64,000 bases of DNA from Lachnospiraceae bacterium (GTDB lineage: Bacteria; Bacillota; Clostridia; Lachnospirales; Lachnospiraceae): the NCBI GenBank assembly GCA_017624235.1, contig JAGANL010000045.1, positions 1 through 64,000 of the forward strand, given 5' to 3'. Positions 31,932 through 40,011 of the stretch are shown one piece after another. A program made the translations under genes and the position numbers. A model generated the notes under the pieces. The model worked only from the letters and a program-made list of their open reading frames with translations. It made no database searches and had not been told where the DNA came from. Position 1 is the first letter of the stretch. The number at the start of each line of letters is the position of its first letter.

Positions 31932-32679
31932 CAAGGAAATCAAGAACGGAGACGTTTTATTTGAAATAGAGCATTTACAGAAAAACTTCGGAGATCTTCA
32001 GGTTCTGAATGATATATCCACGAAAATCAGAAAAGGTGAGGTTGTGGTAATCGTAGGGCCATCCGGTTCCGGTAAATCGACCTTCTTACGTTCTCTGAAT
32101 TTGCTGGAGGAGCCGACGGGCGGTGTCATTAAGTTCGAGGGACGTGATATTACAGATAAGCATTCCAATATCAACCTGTATCGGCAGAAAATCGGTATGG
32201 TATTCCAGCATTTTAACCTTTTCCCTCATAAGACCATTTTGGAAAATATGACTTTAGCGCCAATCAAGCTGTTGAAGATACCAAAAGCAGATGCGGAAAA
32301 GGAAGCCATGGAGCTGTTGGAGCGTGTCGGCCTGACAGAGAAGGCGGAGGCATATCCCAGCCAGTTATCGGGCGGGCAGAAGCAGCGTATCGCTATCGTG
32401 CGTGCACTTTGCATGCACCCTGATGTCATTTTGTTTGATGAGCCGACTTCTGCGTTGGATCCGGAAATGGTAGGAGAGGTTCTGAATGTTATGGCCGATC
32501 TGGCCAGAGAGGGGATGACCATGGTTATAGTGACTCACGAGATGGGCTTTGCCAGGGAAGTGGGTACGAGGGTCATGTTTGTGGATGAAGGCCAGATCAA
32601 AGAAGAAAATACACCGCAGGAATTTTTTGCGAATCCGAAGAATGAACGTCTGCAGGAGTTTTTGTCTAAAATTATATAA
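31921..32679 (+). CDS. polar amino-acid ABC transporter ATP-binding protein
   Basis: A 252-residue ABC ATPase of the GlnQ/HisP type. Walker A is GPSGSGKST, the Q-loop is in [13 protein letters not shown], the signature [15 protein letters not shown], Walker [16 protein letters not shown] and the switch His in [12 protein letters not shown] 31921 is chosen with AGGAGG at 31905-31910. It overlaps the permease stop, so the two are coupled. Substrate probably a polar amino acid, but the permuted binding protein prevents a closer call. Confidence 0.95.
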   Translation: MSDNKEIKNGDVLFEIEHLQKNFGDLQVLNDISTKIRKGEVVVIVGPSGSGKSTFLRSLNLLEEPTGGVIKFEGRDITDKHSNINLYRQKIGMVFQHFNLFPHKTILENMTLAPIKLLKIPKADAEKEAMELLERVGLTEKAEAYPSQLSGGQKQRIAIVRALCMHPDVILFDEPTSALDPEMVGEVLNVMADLAREGMTMVIVTHEMGFAREVGTRVMFVDEGQIKEENTPQEFFANPKNERLQEFLSKII

Positions 32680-32706
32680 AAGGATTGAGCGAAAGAAGCG
32701 ATGATG

Positions 32707-32748
32707 GAGCAGCTGCACGGGAATTTGTCCTGTGTGCTGCTCTATTTT
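32707..32748 (+). terminator. terminator of the amino-acid ABC operon
   Basis: GAGCAGC pairs with GCTGCTC, with an inner CACGGG/CCTGTG stem, followed by TATTTT. Confidence 0.75.
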
Positions 32749-32778
32749 GGTTCCATAAAATATTCCTCTGAAATAAAT

Positions 32779-32837
32779 ATGTAAAATGCACTTGACATGA
32801 AATGTAAAGCATACTATACTACAAATGTAAAGCAAAC
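32779..32837 (+). promoter_or_regulatory. promoter embedded in three 23-bp-spaced direct repeats (XRE operator)
   Basis: TTGACA (32792-32797) and TATACT (32815-32820) are 17 bases apart. Direct repeats ATGTAAAATGCAC (32779), ATGTAAAGCATAC (32802) and ATGTAAAGCAAAC (32825) recur at exactly 23 bp: one before -35, one in the spacer and one over the start of transcription. This is a repressor-like layout, probably for the XRE protein encoded next. Confidence 0.72.
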
Positions 32838-32925
32838 CATACATCTGATGCAATATCAGGAGTGAGGCTACGGTGTTGGATATATGAATTGCAGCGAAGC
32901 AAAAGAGGCAGGAAGGAGGAGCAGG

Positions 32926-33135
32926 GTGCGGACAAAAATTCAGGAGCTCCGAAAGGAGCACAGGATTACACAGAGTGAGCTGGCAGATGCTCTGGATGTG
33001 ACCAGGCAGACGATTATATCGCTTGAAAATGGAAAGTATAAGGCATCTCTGGTACTGGCGCATAAGATTGCGCAATATTTTGGAACAACGATAGAAGAGA
33101 TTTTTATATTTGAGGAGGAAGAAAATTTATGTTAG
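32926..33135 (+). CDS. XRE-type helix-turn-helix regulator
   Basis: A 69-residue protein consisting of a single HTH_3 domain: KIQELRKEHRITQSELADALDVTRQTIISLENGKYKASLVLAHKIA, followed by the acidic tail typical of small YozG/Cro-like regulators. GTG 32926 is chosen because GGAGG lies 6 bases upstream; ATG 32884 would add a non-family extension. The stop overlaps the next ATG by 7 bases. It likely represses its own operon through the three repeats upstream; a second role, with the membrane protein as partner, is inference. Confidence 0.88.
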   Translation: MRTKIQELRKEHRITQSELADALDVTRQTIISLENGKYKASLVLAHKIAQYFGTTIEEIFIFEEEENLC

Positions 33136-33608
33136 GATTATTTTGCAGCGTATCATGTACCGATAATGAGGAATATCGGAAATGTATTCAAAAACGTATG
33201 TGGTTATGGAGAGGAATGCTGGCAGCGGGCATTCTGACTTTTATCATTGCGTTTCTTGCAGGCAATTACTGGCAGATAGAGCTGGAAGACTTTATGCTGG
33301 GAATGTATCAGGGCGTTGGCGCAGGGCTGATTGGGGCAAGTGTTGCGCTGCTATTCAAGAACGGCAGACTTTTAAAGGACGAAGAAAAGCTTCGCAGGGC
33401 ACGGATTGCCGCATCGGATGAACGGAACATGGAAATTGTATCCAGAGCCATGCGCGCAGCGTTAGTCGTTCTTTTAGTTGCCATTTATTTTGTGATGTTG
33501 ATTGGGGGATTGTGGTATCCGCAGATTGCGTGGGTGCTGGCCAATCTGGTCTGCCTGTTTTTGCTTGCCTACGTGGCAGCATATAAAATCATTGCCAGAA
33601 AAATGTGA
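33129..33608 (+). CDS. hypothetical membrane protein paired with XRE regulator
   Basis: A 159-residue protein with about four membrane helices (around residues 28-45, 60-77, 109-128 and 132-153) and a basic cytosolic loop RRARIAASDERNMEIVSRAMRAA between the second and third. The DERN sequence in this loop recurs in small membrane proteins found next to XRE regulators in Firmicutes (DUF2178/DUF3796-like), but I cannot assign a family with certainty. It overlaps the regulator gene by 7 bases, so both are coupled. Function unknown. Confidence 0.75.
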   Translation: MLGLFCSVSCTDNEEYRKCIQKRMWLWRGMLAAGILTFIIAFLAGNYWQIELEDFMLGMYQGVGAGLIGASVALLFKNGRLLKDEEKLRRARIAASDERNMEIVSRAMRAALVVLLVAIYFVMLIGGLWYPQIAWVLANLVCLFLLAYVAAYKIIARKM

Positions 33609-33684
33609 ATATTTTCAGTAACAGTTTTCAAAGAATGGTATACTATAAAATAGAGCGAAAAAGAAGGAATAGGAGGAGCGTGTT

Positions 33685-34479
33685 ATGAGAGAGGCATTGC
33701 TTTGGGCAGCAGGAGGAACTGGATTTACTTTCGGAATGACAGCATTGGGAGCGGCTGTGGTATTCCTGTTCCGAAAGGAGTCAAACGAAACCATGCAGAG
33801 GGTCTTTCTGGGATTTGCAGCCGGAGTCATGATTGCCGCTTCGGTTTGGAGTCTGTTGATTCCGGCTATTGAGGAAGCAGAGAGCACCGGACAGATCGGA
33901 TGGATTCCGGCGGCCGGAGGCTTTGTACTGGGGGTTCTGTTTCTGATGGCACTGGATTTTTTCATGCCGCATTTACACATCGGCTCGGATGAGCCGGAAG
34001 GAGTCAGTTCTACATGGAAACGCACAACCCTTTTGGTACTGGCGGTTACACTGCATAATATACCGGAGGGAATGGCAGTCGGCCTGTCTTTTGCATTGGC
34101 GGCACAGCATGGCGGTGATCCGGCTCTGTATGCTTCGGCGATGGCACTTGCAATCGGTATCGGTATCCAGAATTTCCCGGAGGGAGCCGCGATTTCTCTT
34201 CCAATCCGACAGGGAGGGGCTACGCCTCTTAAGGCTTTTTGCTGCGGAAGCCTTTCCGGTCTGGTAGAACCGGTTTTTGGTATAGCAGTCGTGCTCATTG
34301 CAGCCTTTATTACGCCGTATATGCCGTGGATGCTGGCATTTGCAGCCGGAGCCATGCTTTATGTAGTGGTGGAGGAGTTGATTCCAGAGGCACATTTGGG
34401 GGAGCATTCTCATATTGGCACGCTCGGAGTCATGGCTGGGTTTTTAATCATGATGATTTTGGATGTGGCCTTAGGATAA
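33685..34479 (+). CDS. ZIP family divalent metal transporter
   Basis: A 264-residue protein with about eight helices, similar to ZupT/GufA. The metal-binding helices are visible as TLHNIPEGMAVGL and IGIQNFPEGAAISL, with VVVEELIPEAH in a later helix. The cytosolic loop contains FFMPHLHIGSDEP. Substrate is probably zinc with possible iron or manganese. ATAGGAGGAGCG precedes the ATG. It is convergent with the DtxR-type regulator; a shared hairpin terminator lies between them. Confidence 0.92.
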   Translation: MREALLWAAGGTGFTFGMTALGAAVVFLFRKESNETMQRVFLGFAAGVMIAASVWSLLIPAIEEAESTGQIGWIPAAGGFVLGVLFLMALDFFMPHLHIGSDEPEGVSSTWKRTTLLVLAVTLHNIPEGMAVGLSFALAAQHGGDPALYASAMALAIGIGIQNFPEGAAISLPIRQGGATPLKAFCCGSLSGLVEPVFGIAVVLIAAFITPYMPWMLAFAAGAMLYVVVEELIPEAHLGEHSHIGTLGVMAGFLIMMILDVALG

Positions 34480-34490
34480 AACAGGAACAG

Positions 34491-34522
34491 AAAAAGCATG
34501 TCAGCTATTTGACATGCTTTTT
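34491..34522. terminator. bidirectional terminator, ZIP gene and dtxR-type gene
   Basis: AAAAAGCATGTCA pairs perfectly with TGACATGCTTTTT around a 6-base loop. The stop codon of the minus-strand regulator gene lies in the loop, so the right arm is coding for its last residues. Confidence 0.85.
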
Positions 34523-34864
34523 GATTGCTTCAAAGCTTTCTTTGCTGATAACATGCTCGATCCGGCAGGCATCCTCCGCCGCAATATCGGCATCCACGCC
34601 AAGACGGATGAGCCAGGAGGTCAAAAGCTGATGCCGTTCATAGATCATCTCTGCAATTTCCTTCCCGGATTCGGTCAGATAGATAAACCCTTCTTTGGTC
34701 ACTGTAATATGATTTTTCTCCCGAAGATTTTTCATCGCAACGCTGACGCTGGATTTCTTGAATCCCAGTTCCTCGGCAATATCAACGGATCGGACAACCG
34801 GACGCTTTTGGCTCAGGATTAATATTGTTTCCAGATAATTTTCGGCAGATTCATTTACGTTCAT
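34505..34864 (-). CDS. DtxR/MntR family metal-dependent repressor
   Basis: A 119-residue regulator, shorter than MntR/DtxR with an SH3 domain, containing the winged helix (SAENYLETILILSQKRPVVRSVDIAEELGFKKSSVSVAMKNLR) and the metal/dimer domain ending IEHVISKESFEAIKKH. Metal-ligand candidates are Glu and His residues in AEMIYERHQLL and AEDACRIEHV. It is divergent from the feoA-feoB operon, and TTAG/CTAA-type inverted repeats occur in that operon, so it likely represses iron uptake in response to Fe2+ or Mn2+. Confidence 0.92.
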   Translation of the reverse strand: MNVNESAENYLETILILSQKRPVVRSVDIAEELGFKKSSVSVAMKNLREKNHITVTKEGFIYLTESGKEIAEMIYERHQLLTSWLIRLGVDADIAAEDACRIEHVISKESFEAIKKHVK

Positions 34865-34897
34865 GGATATTACCTCATCTCTAAAAGTATTATGGTG

Positions 34898-34926
34898 ATT
34901 ATAGCATATTTTCTACATGTCATCAA
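34898..34926 (-). promoter_or_regulatory. promoter of the dtxR-type gene
   Basis: On the minus strand TTGATG (34926-34921) and TATAAT (34903-34898) are 17 bases apart, 33 bases before the start codon. Confidence 0.7.
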
Positions 34927-34961
34927 ACTCCATAAAATCCAATATTTTCTAATTTTTATTA

Positions 34962-34994
34962 TTGACAACTAATAAATGTTAGCATATACTAACA
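34962..34994 (+). promoter_or_regulatory. feo promoter with overlapping inverted-repeat operator
   Basis: TTGACA (34962-34967) and TATACT (34985-34990) are 17 bases apart. TGTTAG-CATATA-CTAACA (34977-34994) is a perfect inverted repeat covering the -10 box. The TTAG/CTAA arms recall DtxR-family sites. Confidence 0.75.
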
Positions 34995-35056
34995 GTGCAA
35001 AAAGAAAGCTTCTTATTGGTAAACCGCATAATAGATCAGGAAAGAAGGAATGTATG

Positions 35057-35269
35057 ATGCCGTTAACAATGGTAAGAACAGGAGAAAAAAGCATTATCCG
35101 TAAGGTGGGTGGCAAAGAGGAGACAAGACGTTTCCTGGAAAATCTGGGATTTGTAGCAGGAGGAACCGTTACGGTTGTATCCGAAACAGGTGGAAATATC
35201 ATTGTAAATGTAAAGGAATCCAGAGTGGCGATTGGAAAAGATATGGCAAATAAAATCATGGTGGGCTAA
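35057..35269 (+). CDS. feoA: FeoA-domain protein (first copy)
   Basis: A 70-residue SH3-like FeoA protein: PLTMVRTGEKSIIRKVGGKEETRRFLENLGFVAGGTVTVVSE, ending with the RVAIGKDMANKIMV strand. FeoA proteins support FeoB in Fe2+ uptake. ATG 35057 is preferred over ATG 35054 by spacing from AAGGAA. Divergence from the second FeoA (35310) suggests separate roles. Transcript is a leader of about 60 bases from the promoter at 34962-34990. Confidence 0.9.
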   Translation: MPLTMVRTGEKSIIRKVGGKEETRRFLENLGFVAGGTVTVVSETGGNIIVNVKESRVAIGKDMANKIMVG

Positions 35270-35309
35270 TCTGTCCGTTATGTATAGATCAGAAAAAGGA
35301 GAGGAAAAG

Positions 35310-35549
35310 ATGACACTGAAGGATGTAAAATGCGGCCAGACAGTGAAGGTTGCAAAATTAACCGGGGAAGGACCGGTCAAGAGGCGTATCATGGATATGG
35401 GTATTACAAAAGGAATTGAAATTTTTGTCAGGAAGGTTGCTCCGCTTGGCGATCCGGTAGAAGTAACGGTCAGAGGATATGAGCTGTCATTGCGAAAGGC
35501 CGATGCGGAAATGATTCTTGTCGAAGAATTTTTATTGAACAAAGGTTAG
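35310..35549 (+). CDS. feoA: FeoA-domain protein (second copy)
   Basis: A 79-residue FeoA protein: TLKDVKCGQTVKVAKLTGEGPVKRRIMDMGITKGIEIFVRKVAPLGDPVEVTVRGYELSLRK is read in pieces as the usual five-stranded fold with the R-M-x-DMG motif. AAAGGAGAGGAAAAG precedes the ATG. Two small FeoA proteins before FeoB are common in Clostridia. The stop codon lies within an inverted repeat (35546-35559). Confidence 0.9.
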   Translation: MTLKDVKCGQTVKVAKLTGEGPVKRRIMDMGITKGIEIFVRKVAPLGDPVEVTVRGYELSLRKADAEMILVEEFLLNKG

Positions 35550-35559
35550 TTAGAACTAA
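35546..35559 (+). promoter_or_regulatory. second TTAG/CTAA inverted repeat before feoB
   Basis: TTAGTT-AG-AACTAA is a perfect inverted repeat spanning the end of feoA2. It may be a second regulator site or an RNA element in the feoA-feoB junction. Confidence 0.45.
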
Positions 35560-35632
35560 TTATAGTGAGATAAGTAAAATCAAAGAGAGCAAGGAACCTG
35601 ACGGAGAATGTCAGGCGGAAAAGAGGTAATAT

Positions 35633-37816
35633 ATGTCAATCAAAATTGCATTAGCAGGAAACCCTAACTGCGGTAAAACAACATTATTCAATGCCTTGAC
35701 AGGATCGAATCAGTTTGTGGGAAACTGGCCGGGTGTTACGGTAGAGAAAAAGGAAGGGAAATTAAAGGGGCATAAGGATGTCATTATTATGGATCTGCCG
35801 GGTATTTATTCCCTGTCGCCCTATACGCTGGAGGAAGTGGTAGCCAGAAATTATCTGATTGAACAGAGACCCGACGTGATTTTAAATATTGTGGACGGAA
35901 CCAATATAGAGCGTAATCTGTATCTTTCCACACAGCTGATGGAGCTTGGAATCCCGGTCGTCATGGCAGTCAACATGATGGATGTCGTAGAAAAGAACGG
36001 CGATCATATCGATACAGCAAAGCTTCAGGAAAAACTGGGATGCGAGGTCACAGAGATTTCCGCTTTAAAAGGCAGGGGTATTGAAGCTGCGGCAGAAAAG
36101 GCGGTTCGGGCTGCCGGAAGCAAGGAAGCATTACAGCCGGTACATAAATTTGCCCCGGAGGTAGAAAAGGTATTAGAGTCCGTTGAACAGAAGCTTGGCA
36201 GTGAGATTTTAAAGGAGCAGAAGCGATTTTTTGCAATCAAGCTTCTGGAGAAGGATGATAAGATTGCAGAACAGATGCAGAAGGTTCCGGATGTATCCGC
36301 AGAGATTGCCCATATGGAAGAGGAGATGGACGATGATACGGAAAGCATCATCACCAATGAAAGATATGTTTATATTTCTTCTATTATAGGAGAGTGCTAT
36401 AAAAAGGGCAATAAAGAGAAGCTGACTGTATCGGATAAGATAGACCGCATCGTGACAAACCGTTTTCTGGCCCTTCCGATTTTTGCCCTTGTTATGTTTC
36501 TGGTATACTATATATCTGTAACGACGGTAGGAACCTGGGCAACGGATTGGGCAAATGACGGAGTATTTGGTGAAGGTTTTCGTCTCTTTGGTTTGGAGAT
36601 TCCGGGCATTCCGGTGCTGGTAGAATCCGCTCTTAACGCTGTGGGATGTGCTGACTGGCTGTCCGGGCTGATTCTGGATGGTATCGTGGCCGGTGTAGGA
36701 GCTGTCCTTGGCTTTGTACCGCAGATGCTTGTGCTCTTTATCTTTCTGGCATTTTTAGAGGCGTGCGGTTATATGGCACGAGTAGCATTTATCATGGATC
36801 GTATCTTCCGAAAGTTCGGTCTTTCCGGGAAATCCTTTATTCCGATGCTTATCGGTACCGGATGCGGTGTGCCGGGAGTTATGGCTTCCAGAACGATTGA
36901 AAATGACCGTGACCGTAAAATGACCATTATGACCACTACCTTTATTCCGTGCGGTGCGAAGCTTCCGATTATTGCACTGATTGCAGGAGCTTTATTCGAT
37001 GGGGCATGGTGGGTATCGCCAAGTGCCTATTTTGTGGGAATTGCAGCAATCATCTGCGCCGGTATCATTTTAAAGAAGACAAAAATGTTTGCAGGTGATC
37101 CAGCGCCGTTTGTGATGGAGCTTCCGGCCTACCATATGCCTACCGCAGGCAATGTGCTTCGAAGCATGTGGGAGCGGGGATGGTCTTTTATCAAAAAAGC
37201 TGGTACAATTATCCTGTTATCTACTATTGTAATCTGGTTTACAACCTATTTTGGATGGGTGGATGGACAGTTCAGAATGCTGGAGGATCTGGAGATCGAT
37301 CATAGCATTCTGGCTGCAATCGGCAATGCCATTGCATGGCTCTTTATCCCGCTTGGATGGGGAGACTGGAAATCTGCTGTAGCAGCGATTACGGGACTGG
37401 TAGCCAAGGAGAATGTAGTTGGTACCTTTGGTATCCTTTTCGGATTTGCAGAGGTAGCTGAGGACGGTGCAGAATATTGGGGGACTCTTGCAGGAAGTAT
37501 GACCGCTGTAGCAGCCTATTCCTTCCTGGTATTTAACCTGTTATGTGCACCCTGCTTTGCAGCTATGGGCGCTATTAAGAGGGAAATGAATAATGCGAGA
37601 TGGTTCTGGTTTGCAATTGGTTATCAGACGCTGCTTGCTTATGTTGTTTCTTTGTGTGTATACCAGCTTGGTACCCTGTTTACAACAGGCGTATTCGGCA
37701 TCGGAACAGTGGCGGCTATTATACTGGTAGCAGGTTTTCTCTATCTGTTAGTCCGGCCGTATCAGGAAAGCAGGGCTCTGAGGATGAATTTGAAAAAAGC
37801 GGCGAAGGCAGAGTAA
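35633..37816 (+). CDS. feoB: ferrous iron transport protein B
   Basis: A 727-residue Fe2+ transporter with an N-terminal G-protein domain (G1 GNPNCGKTT, G3 DLPGIYSL, G4 NMMD), a helical guanine-dissociation-inhibitor-like spacer, and a membrane domain with two Gate motifs (MLIGTGCGVPGVMASR; NLLCAPCFAAMGAIKRE). Length is typical. AAGAGGTAATAT precedes the ATG. It is followed by the Cys-rich small membrane protein usual for clostridial feo operons. Regulation is likely by the divergent DtxR-type protein. Confidence 0.97.
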   Translation: MSIKIALAGNPNCGKTTLFNALTGSNQFVGNWPGVTVEKKEGKLKGHKDVIIMDLPGIYSLSPYTLEEVVARNYLIEQRPDVILNIVDGTNIERNLYLSTQLMELGIPVVMAVNMMDVVEKNGDHIDTAKLQEKLGCEVTEISALKGRGIEAAAEKAVRAAGSKEALQPVHKFAPEVEKVLESVEQKLGSEILKEQKRFFAIKLLEKDDKIAEQMQKVPDVSAEIAHMEEEMDDDTESIITNERYVYISSIIGECYKKGNKEKLTVSDKIDRIVTNRFLALPIFALVMFLVYYISVTTVGTWATDWANDGVFGEGFRLFGLEIPGIPVLVESALNAVGCADWLSGLILDGIVAGVGAVLGFVPQMLVLFIFLAFLEACGYMARVAFIMDRIFRKFGLSGKSFIPMLIGTGCGVPGVMASRTIENDRDRKMTIMTTTFIPCGAKLPIIALIAGALFDGAWWVSPSAYFVGIAAIICAGIILKKTKMFAGDPAPFVMELPAYHMPTAGNVLRSMWERGWSFIKKAGTIILLSTIVIWFTTYFGWVDGQFRMLEDLEIDHSILAAIGNAIAWLFIPLGWGDWKSAVAAITGLVAKENVVGTFGILFGFAEVAEDGAEYWGTLAGSMTAVAAYSFLVFNLLCAPCFAAMGAIKREMNNARWFWFAIGYQTLLAYVVSLCVYQLGTLFTTGVFGIGTVAAIILVAGFLYLLVRPYQESRALRMNLKKAAKAE

Positions 37817-37837
37817 GGAATGGTTAGGAGGCAGAGC

Positions 37838-37978
37838 ATGGGAACTTTGATTGTTGGACTTTTAGTGCTTGGTGTGGTAGTATTAGTCATACGCAGCATG
37901 ATACGTGACAAAAAAAACGGAAAATCTCTTCAGTGCGGCGAAGATTGTAAACACTGTGGAGGAGGCTGCTGTCATTGA
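37838..37978 (+). CDS. FeoB-associated Cys-rich membrane protein
   Basis: A 46-residue protein too short for many gene finders. It has one membrane helix (GTLIVGLLVLGVVVLVIRSM) and a C-terminal cysteine-rich tail CGEDCKHCGGGCCH. This matches the FeoB-associated Cys-rich family, whose role in Fe2+ transport is not established. TTAGGAGG precedes ATG by 6 bases, and it starts 21 bases after feoB. Confidence 0.9.
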   Translation: MGTLIVGLLVLGVVVLVIRSMIRDKKNGKSLQCGEDCKHCGGGCCH

Positions 37979-38055
37979 AGCCGGCAGATGGAAAACGGAT
38001 TTCAGGAAAGCCTGTATAGTCTGTACGGCGCCTGGAAAGGAGCATGGTTATAGAA

Positions 38056-38484
38056 ATGCAGGAATATACAGCAACTCATCTTGTAAAAGGAGAGGATCTG
38101 AATCATCATGGCACATTGTTTGCAGCCCGCGGCGCAGCCTGGTTTGTGGAGTCTGCTTTTATTGCGGCCGCCTGTGCACAGGGAGATACTTCGCAGGTCG
38201 TGTGCAGGAATCTGCACGGAATGTCTTTCCGAAAACCGGTGAAAAAAGGATCGGTGCTTCAGTTTAAGAGCCGGATCGTGCATGCCGGACGCACCAGCCT
38301 GATGGTGCATGTAAGCGGCGGGGATGCCCTGACGGGTGAGACGGCCATAGAAGGCTACGTCACCTTTGTTACGGTAGAGGAAGGAAGCGGCAGAAAGCTG
38401 GTGCATGGAATCGTGCTGGATGAGCCGCAGGATGAGGAAGAGAAAAGGCAGCGGGAGGAAGCAGCAGAGCTTCTGAGAGTATAA
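38056..38484 (+). CDS. hotdog-fold acyl-CoA thioesterase
   Basis: A 142-residue protein of the YciA/BFIT-type acyl-CoA thioesterase group. The HLVKGEDLNHHGTLFAARGAAWFVESAFIAA segment matches the N-H-x-G-T-L-FGG pattern of the family with a modified ending, and FRKPVKKGSVLQFKSRIVHAGRTSLMVHV is the conserved second half. Substrate unknown. ATG 38056 has AAAGGAG 13 bases upstream; ATG 38044 also in frame lies one base after it, too close. The start is therefore uncertain. Confidence 0.82.
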   Translation: MQEYTATHLVKGEDLNHHGTLFAARGAAWFVESAFIAAACAQGDTSQVVCRNLHGMSFRKPVKKGSVLQFKSRIVHAGRTSLMVHVSGGDALTGETAIEGYVTFVTVEEGSGRKLVHGIVLDEPQDEEEKRQREEAAELLRV

Positions 38485-38505
38485 ACTGTTCTTTTTAAGA
38501 GAGGC

Positions 38506-38553
38506 TGAGCATATGCTTTAGAGAGACCGGAAACGGGGAAAAGCATATGCTCA
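38506..38553 (+). terminator. large inverted repeat: terminator of thioesterase gene or spmA translation hairpin
   Basis: TGAGCATATGCTTT (38506-38519) pairs perfectly with AAAGCATATGCTCA (38540-38553), followed by ATTTTATTT. The spmA start codon (38547-38549) lies in the right arm and its GGGGAA ribosome site in the loop. It can therefore act as terminator, as a translation block, or both. Confidence 0.6.
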
Positions 38554-39212
38554 ATTTTATTTGGGCGTTCATGATTCTGATTGGTATACTGTACGGTGCT
38601 TTGACCGGGCAGATGGAGCAGGTCACGAATGCGGCGCTGGATTCGGCCGGAGAGGCGGTATCTTTGTGTATTACCATGTTTGGAGTGATGGCGCTCTGGG
38701 TGGGACTGATGGAGATTGCACAGAATGCAGGTATCATTACCAGACTGACCAGGGGGATTCAACCCTTTATCAGCTTTATGTTTCCCGAAATTCCAAAGGA
38801 GCATCCTGCCAGAGAATATATTGCAACGAATCTGATTGCCAATATACTGGGACTTGGCTGGGCCTGTACGCCGGCAGGGCTAAAGGCTATGGAGGCATTG
38901 GCACAGCTGGAAGGTGAACGGGGAAATCCGGAATATGTGGAACAGGAAGCCAAAAAATTCCCGGCCGGCAGCCGGCGGAGCCGATCAGCCAGTCGGGAAA
39001 TGTGTACCTTTTTGATCTTAAATATTTCATCCCTGCAGCTCATACCGGTCAATATGATTGCTTACAGAAGCCAGTACGGCAGTGTGAATCCGGCACGCAT
39101 TATTGCACCGGCGATTGTGGCAACCTTTTGCAGTACCATAGCTGCAGTCCTGTACTGCAAACTGATGGATAGAAAAAAATTCCTCCGAAAGACTCAGGTT
39201 TCCTCCAAATAG
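38547..39212 (+). CDS. spmA: spore maturation protein A
   Basis: A 221-residue membrane protein of the nucleoside-recognition (Gate) family, needed with SpmB for spore core dehydration in Bacillus. Typical segments are MFGVMALWVGLMEIAQNAGI, PFISFMFPEIPKEHPA and NLIANILGLGWACTPAGLKAME. The ATG sits in an inverted repeat that may control translation. The 3' end overlaps the convergent mgtC-type gene by 19 bases. spmB, normally directly downstream, lies 1.7 kb away beyond two other genes. Confidence 0.93.
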   Translation: MLNFIWAFMILIGILYGALTGQMEQVTNAALDSAGEAVSLCITMFGVMALWVGLMEIAQNAGIITRLTRGIQPFISFMFPEIPKEHPAREYIATNLIANILGLGWACTPAGLKAMEALAQLEGERGNPEYVEQEAKKFPAGSRRSRSASREMCTFLILNISSLQLIPVNMIAYRSQYGSVNPARIIAPAIVATFCSTIAAVLYCKLMDRKKFLRKTQVSSK

Positions 39213-39880
39213 CTGACACCATCCACATGGCTTAGTTCCGTCAGGACATCCTGATGCTTTTTGCGACAGCCAAGATCCATTTCCAGCAGAAGAATCAGAT
39301 CGGAGTTTTTAGAAAGCTTTTGTTTTTCCAGAGAGGTAACAGCATAACCGGCCTGACGGATGTACTCGAACAATGGCCGGGAGCCGGTATCGGAATCCAC
39401 CTCCAGATAAAGGCCGATGATACGGTTGGATTCCCGCTGTCGGTTATCCAGATAGGGAAGAAAATGTATCGTGATAATGATCAGTACAAAGGCAATGGTG
39501 GACATGACAATCATACCGGAGCCGACTGCAATGCCCAAGGTGGCGGCAACCCACAGACCTGCTGCAGTAGTCAGTCCCCTTACCTGATTTTTGTGTGTGA
39601 TGATGATTGTCCCGACACCCAGAAAGCCGATTCCGCTGATGACACCCGAGGGAATACGGGCCGCATCGGCGGCTCCTCCGGTAATGTCCCAGAGATGGAT
39701 GTTGACAATCGTAGCGAGCGCTGCCCCAAGACAGACTAAAGCGAAGGTCTTGATTCCCGCAATCTGGCGCTTGGCAGCCCGTTCCATTCCGATAAAGCAG
39801 CCAAACAGCGTGGCCAGTATGAGGCGCAGAAGGATGGAAAGGTCATTCCAGCTTTCTGCATATTCGATCCAGTGAGTCAT
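39194..39880 (-). CDS. MgtC/SapB family membrane protein
   Basis: A 228-residue protein with an N-terminal MgtC membrane domain (LILATLFGCFIGMERAAKRQIAGIKTFALVCLGAAL, split here by its helices; GVISGIGFLGVGTIIITHKNQVRGLTTAAGLWV) and a C-terminal ACT-like cytosolic domain (YLEVDSDTGSR onward). MgtC proteins are linked to Mg2+ limitation and membrane potential; a transport function is not proven. ATG 39880 follows AGGAGGTGTTCTGC. The GTG at 39889 is inside this site. Confidence 0.9.
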   Translation of the reverse strand: MTHWIEYAESWNDLSILLRLILATLFGCFIGMERAAKRQIAGIKTFALVCLGAALATIVNIHLWDITGGAADAARIPSGVISGIGFLGVGTIIITHKNQVRGLTTAAGLWVAATLGIAVGSGMIVMSTIAFVLIIITIHFLPYLDNRQRESNRIIGLYLEVDSDTGSRPLFEYIRQAGYAVTSLEKQKLSKNSDLILLLEMDLGCRKKHQDVLTELSHVDGVSYLEET

Positions 39881-40011
39881 GCAGAACACCTCCTTATGTG
39901 GGATATAGGATATATACTATTATAACAAAAAATCTTGTTCTTTAAAATATTATATGAGATAATTACAGCAGGTGTATGCTTGAAATCACAGGTGACTTTA
40001 GGGGAATTTTC

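Noticed and set aside
35546-35559. A terminator between feoA2 and feoB
   Set aside because: The stem is only 6 bp with a two-base centre and has no T-run; a protein-binding site is more likely.
37905-38267. A 120-codon frame overlapping the Cys-rich protein and thioesterase
   Set aside because: It is in the wrong frame for both supported genes and has no family features.
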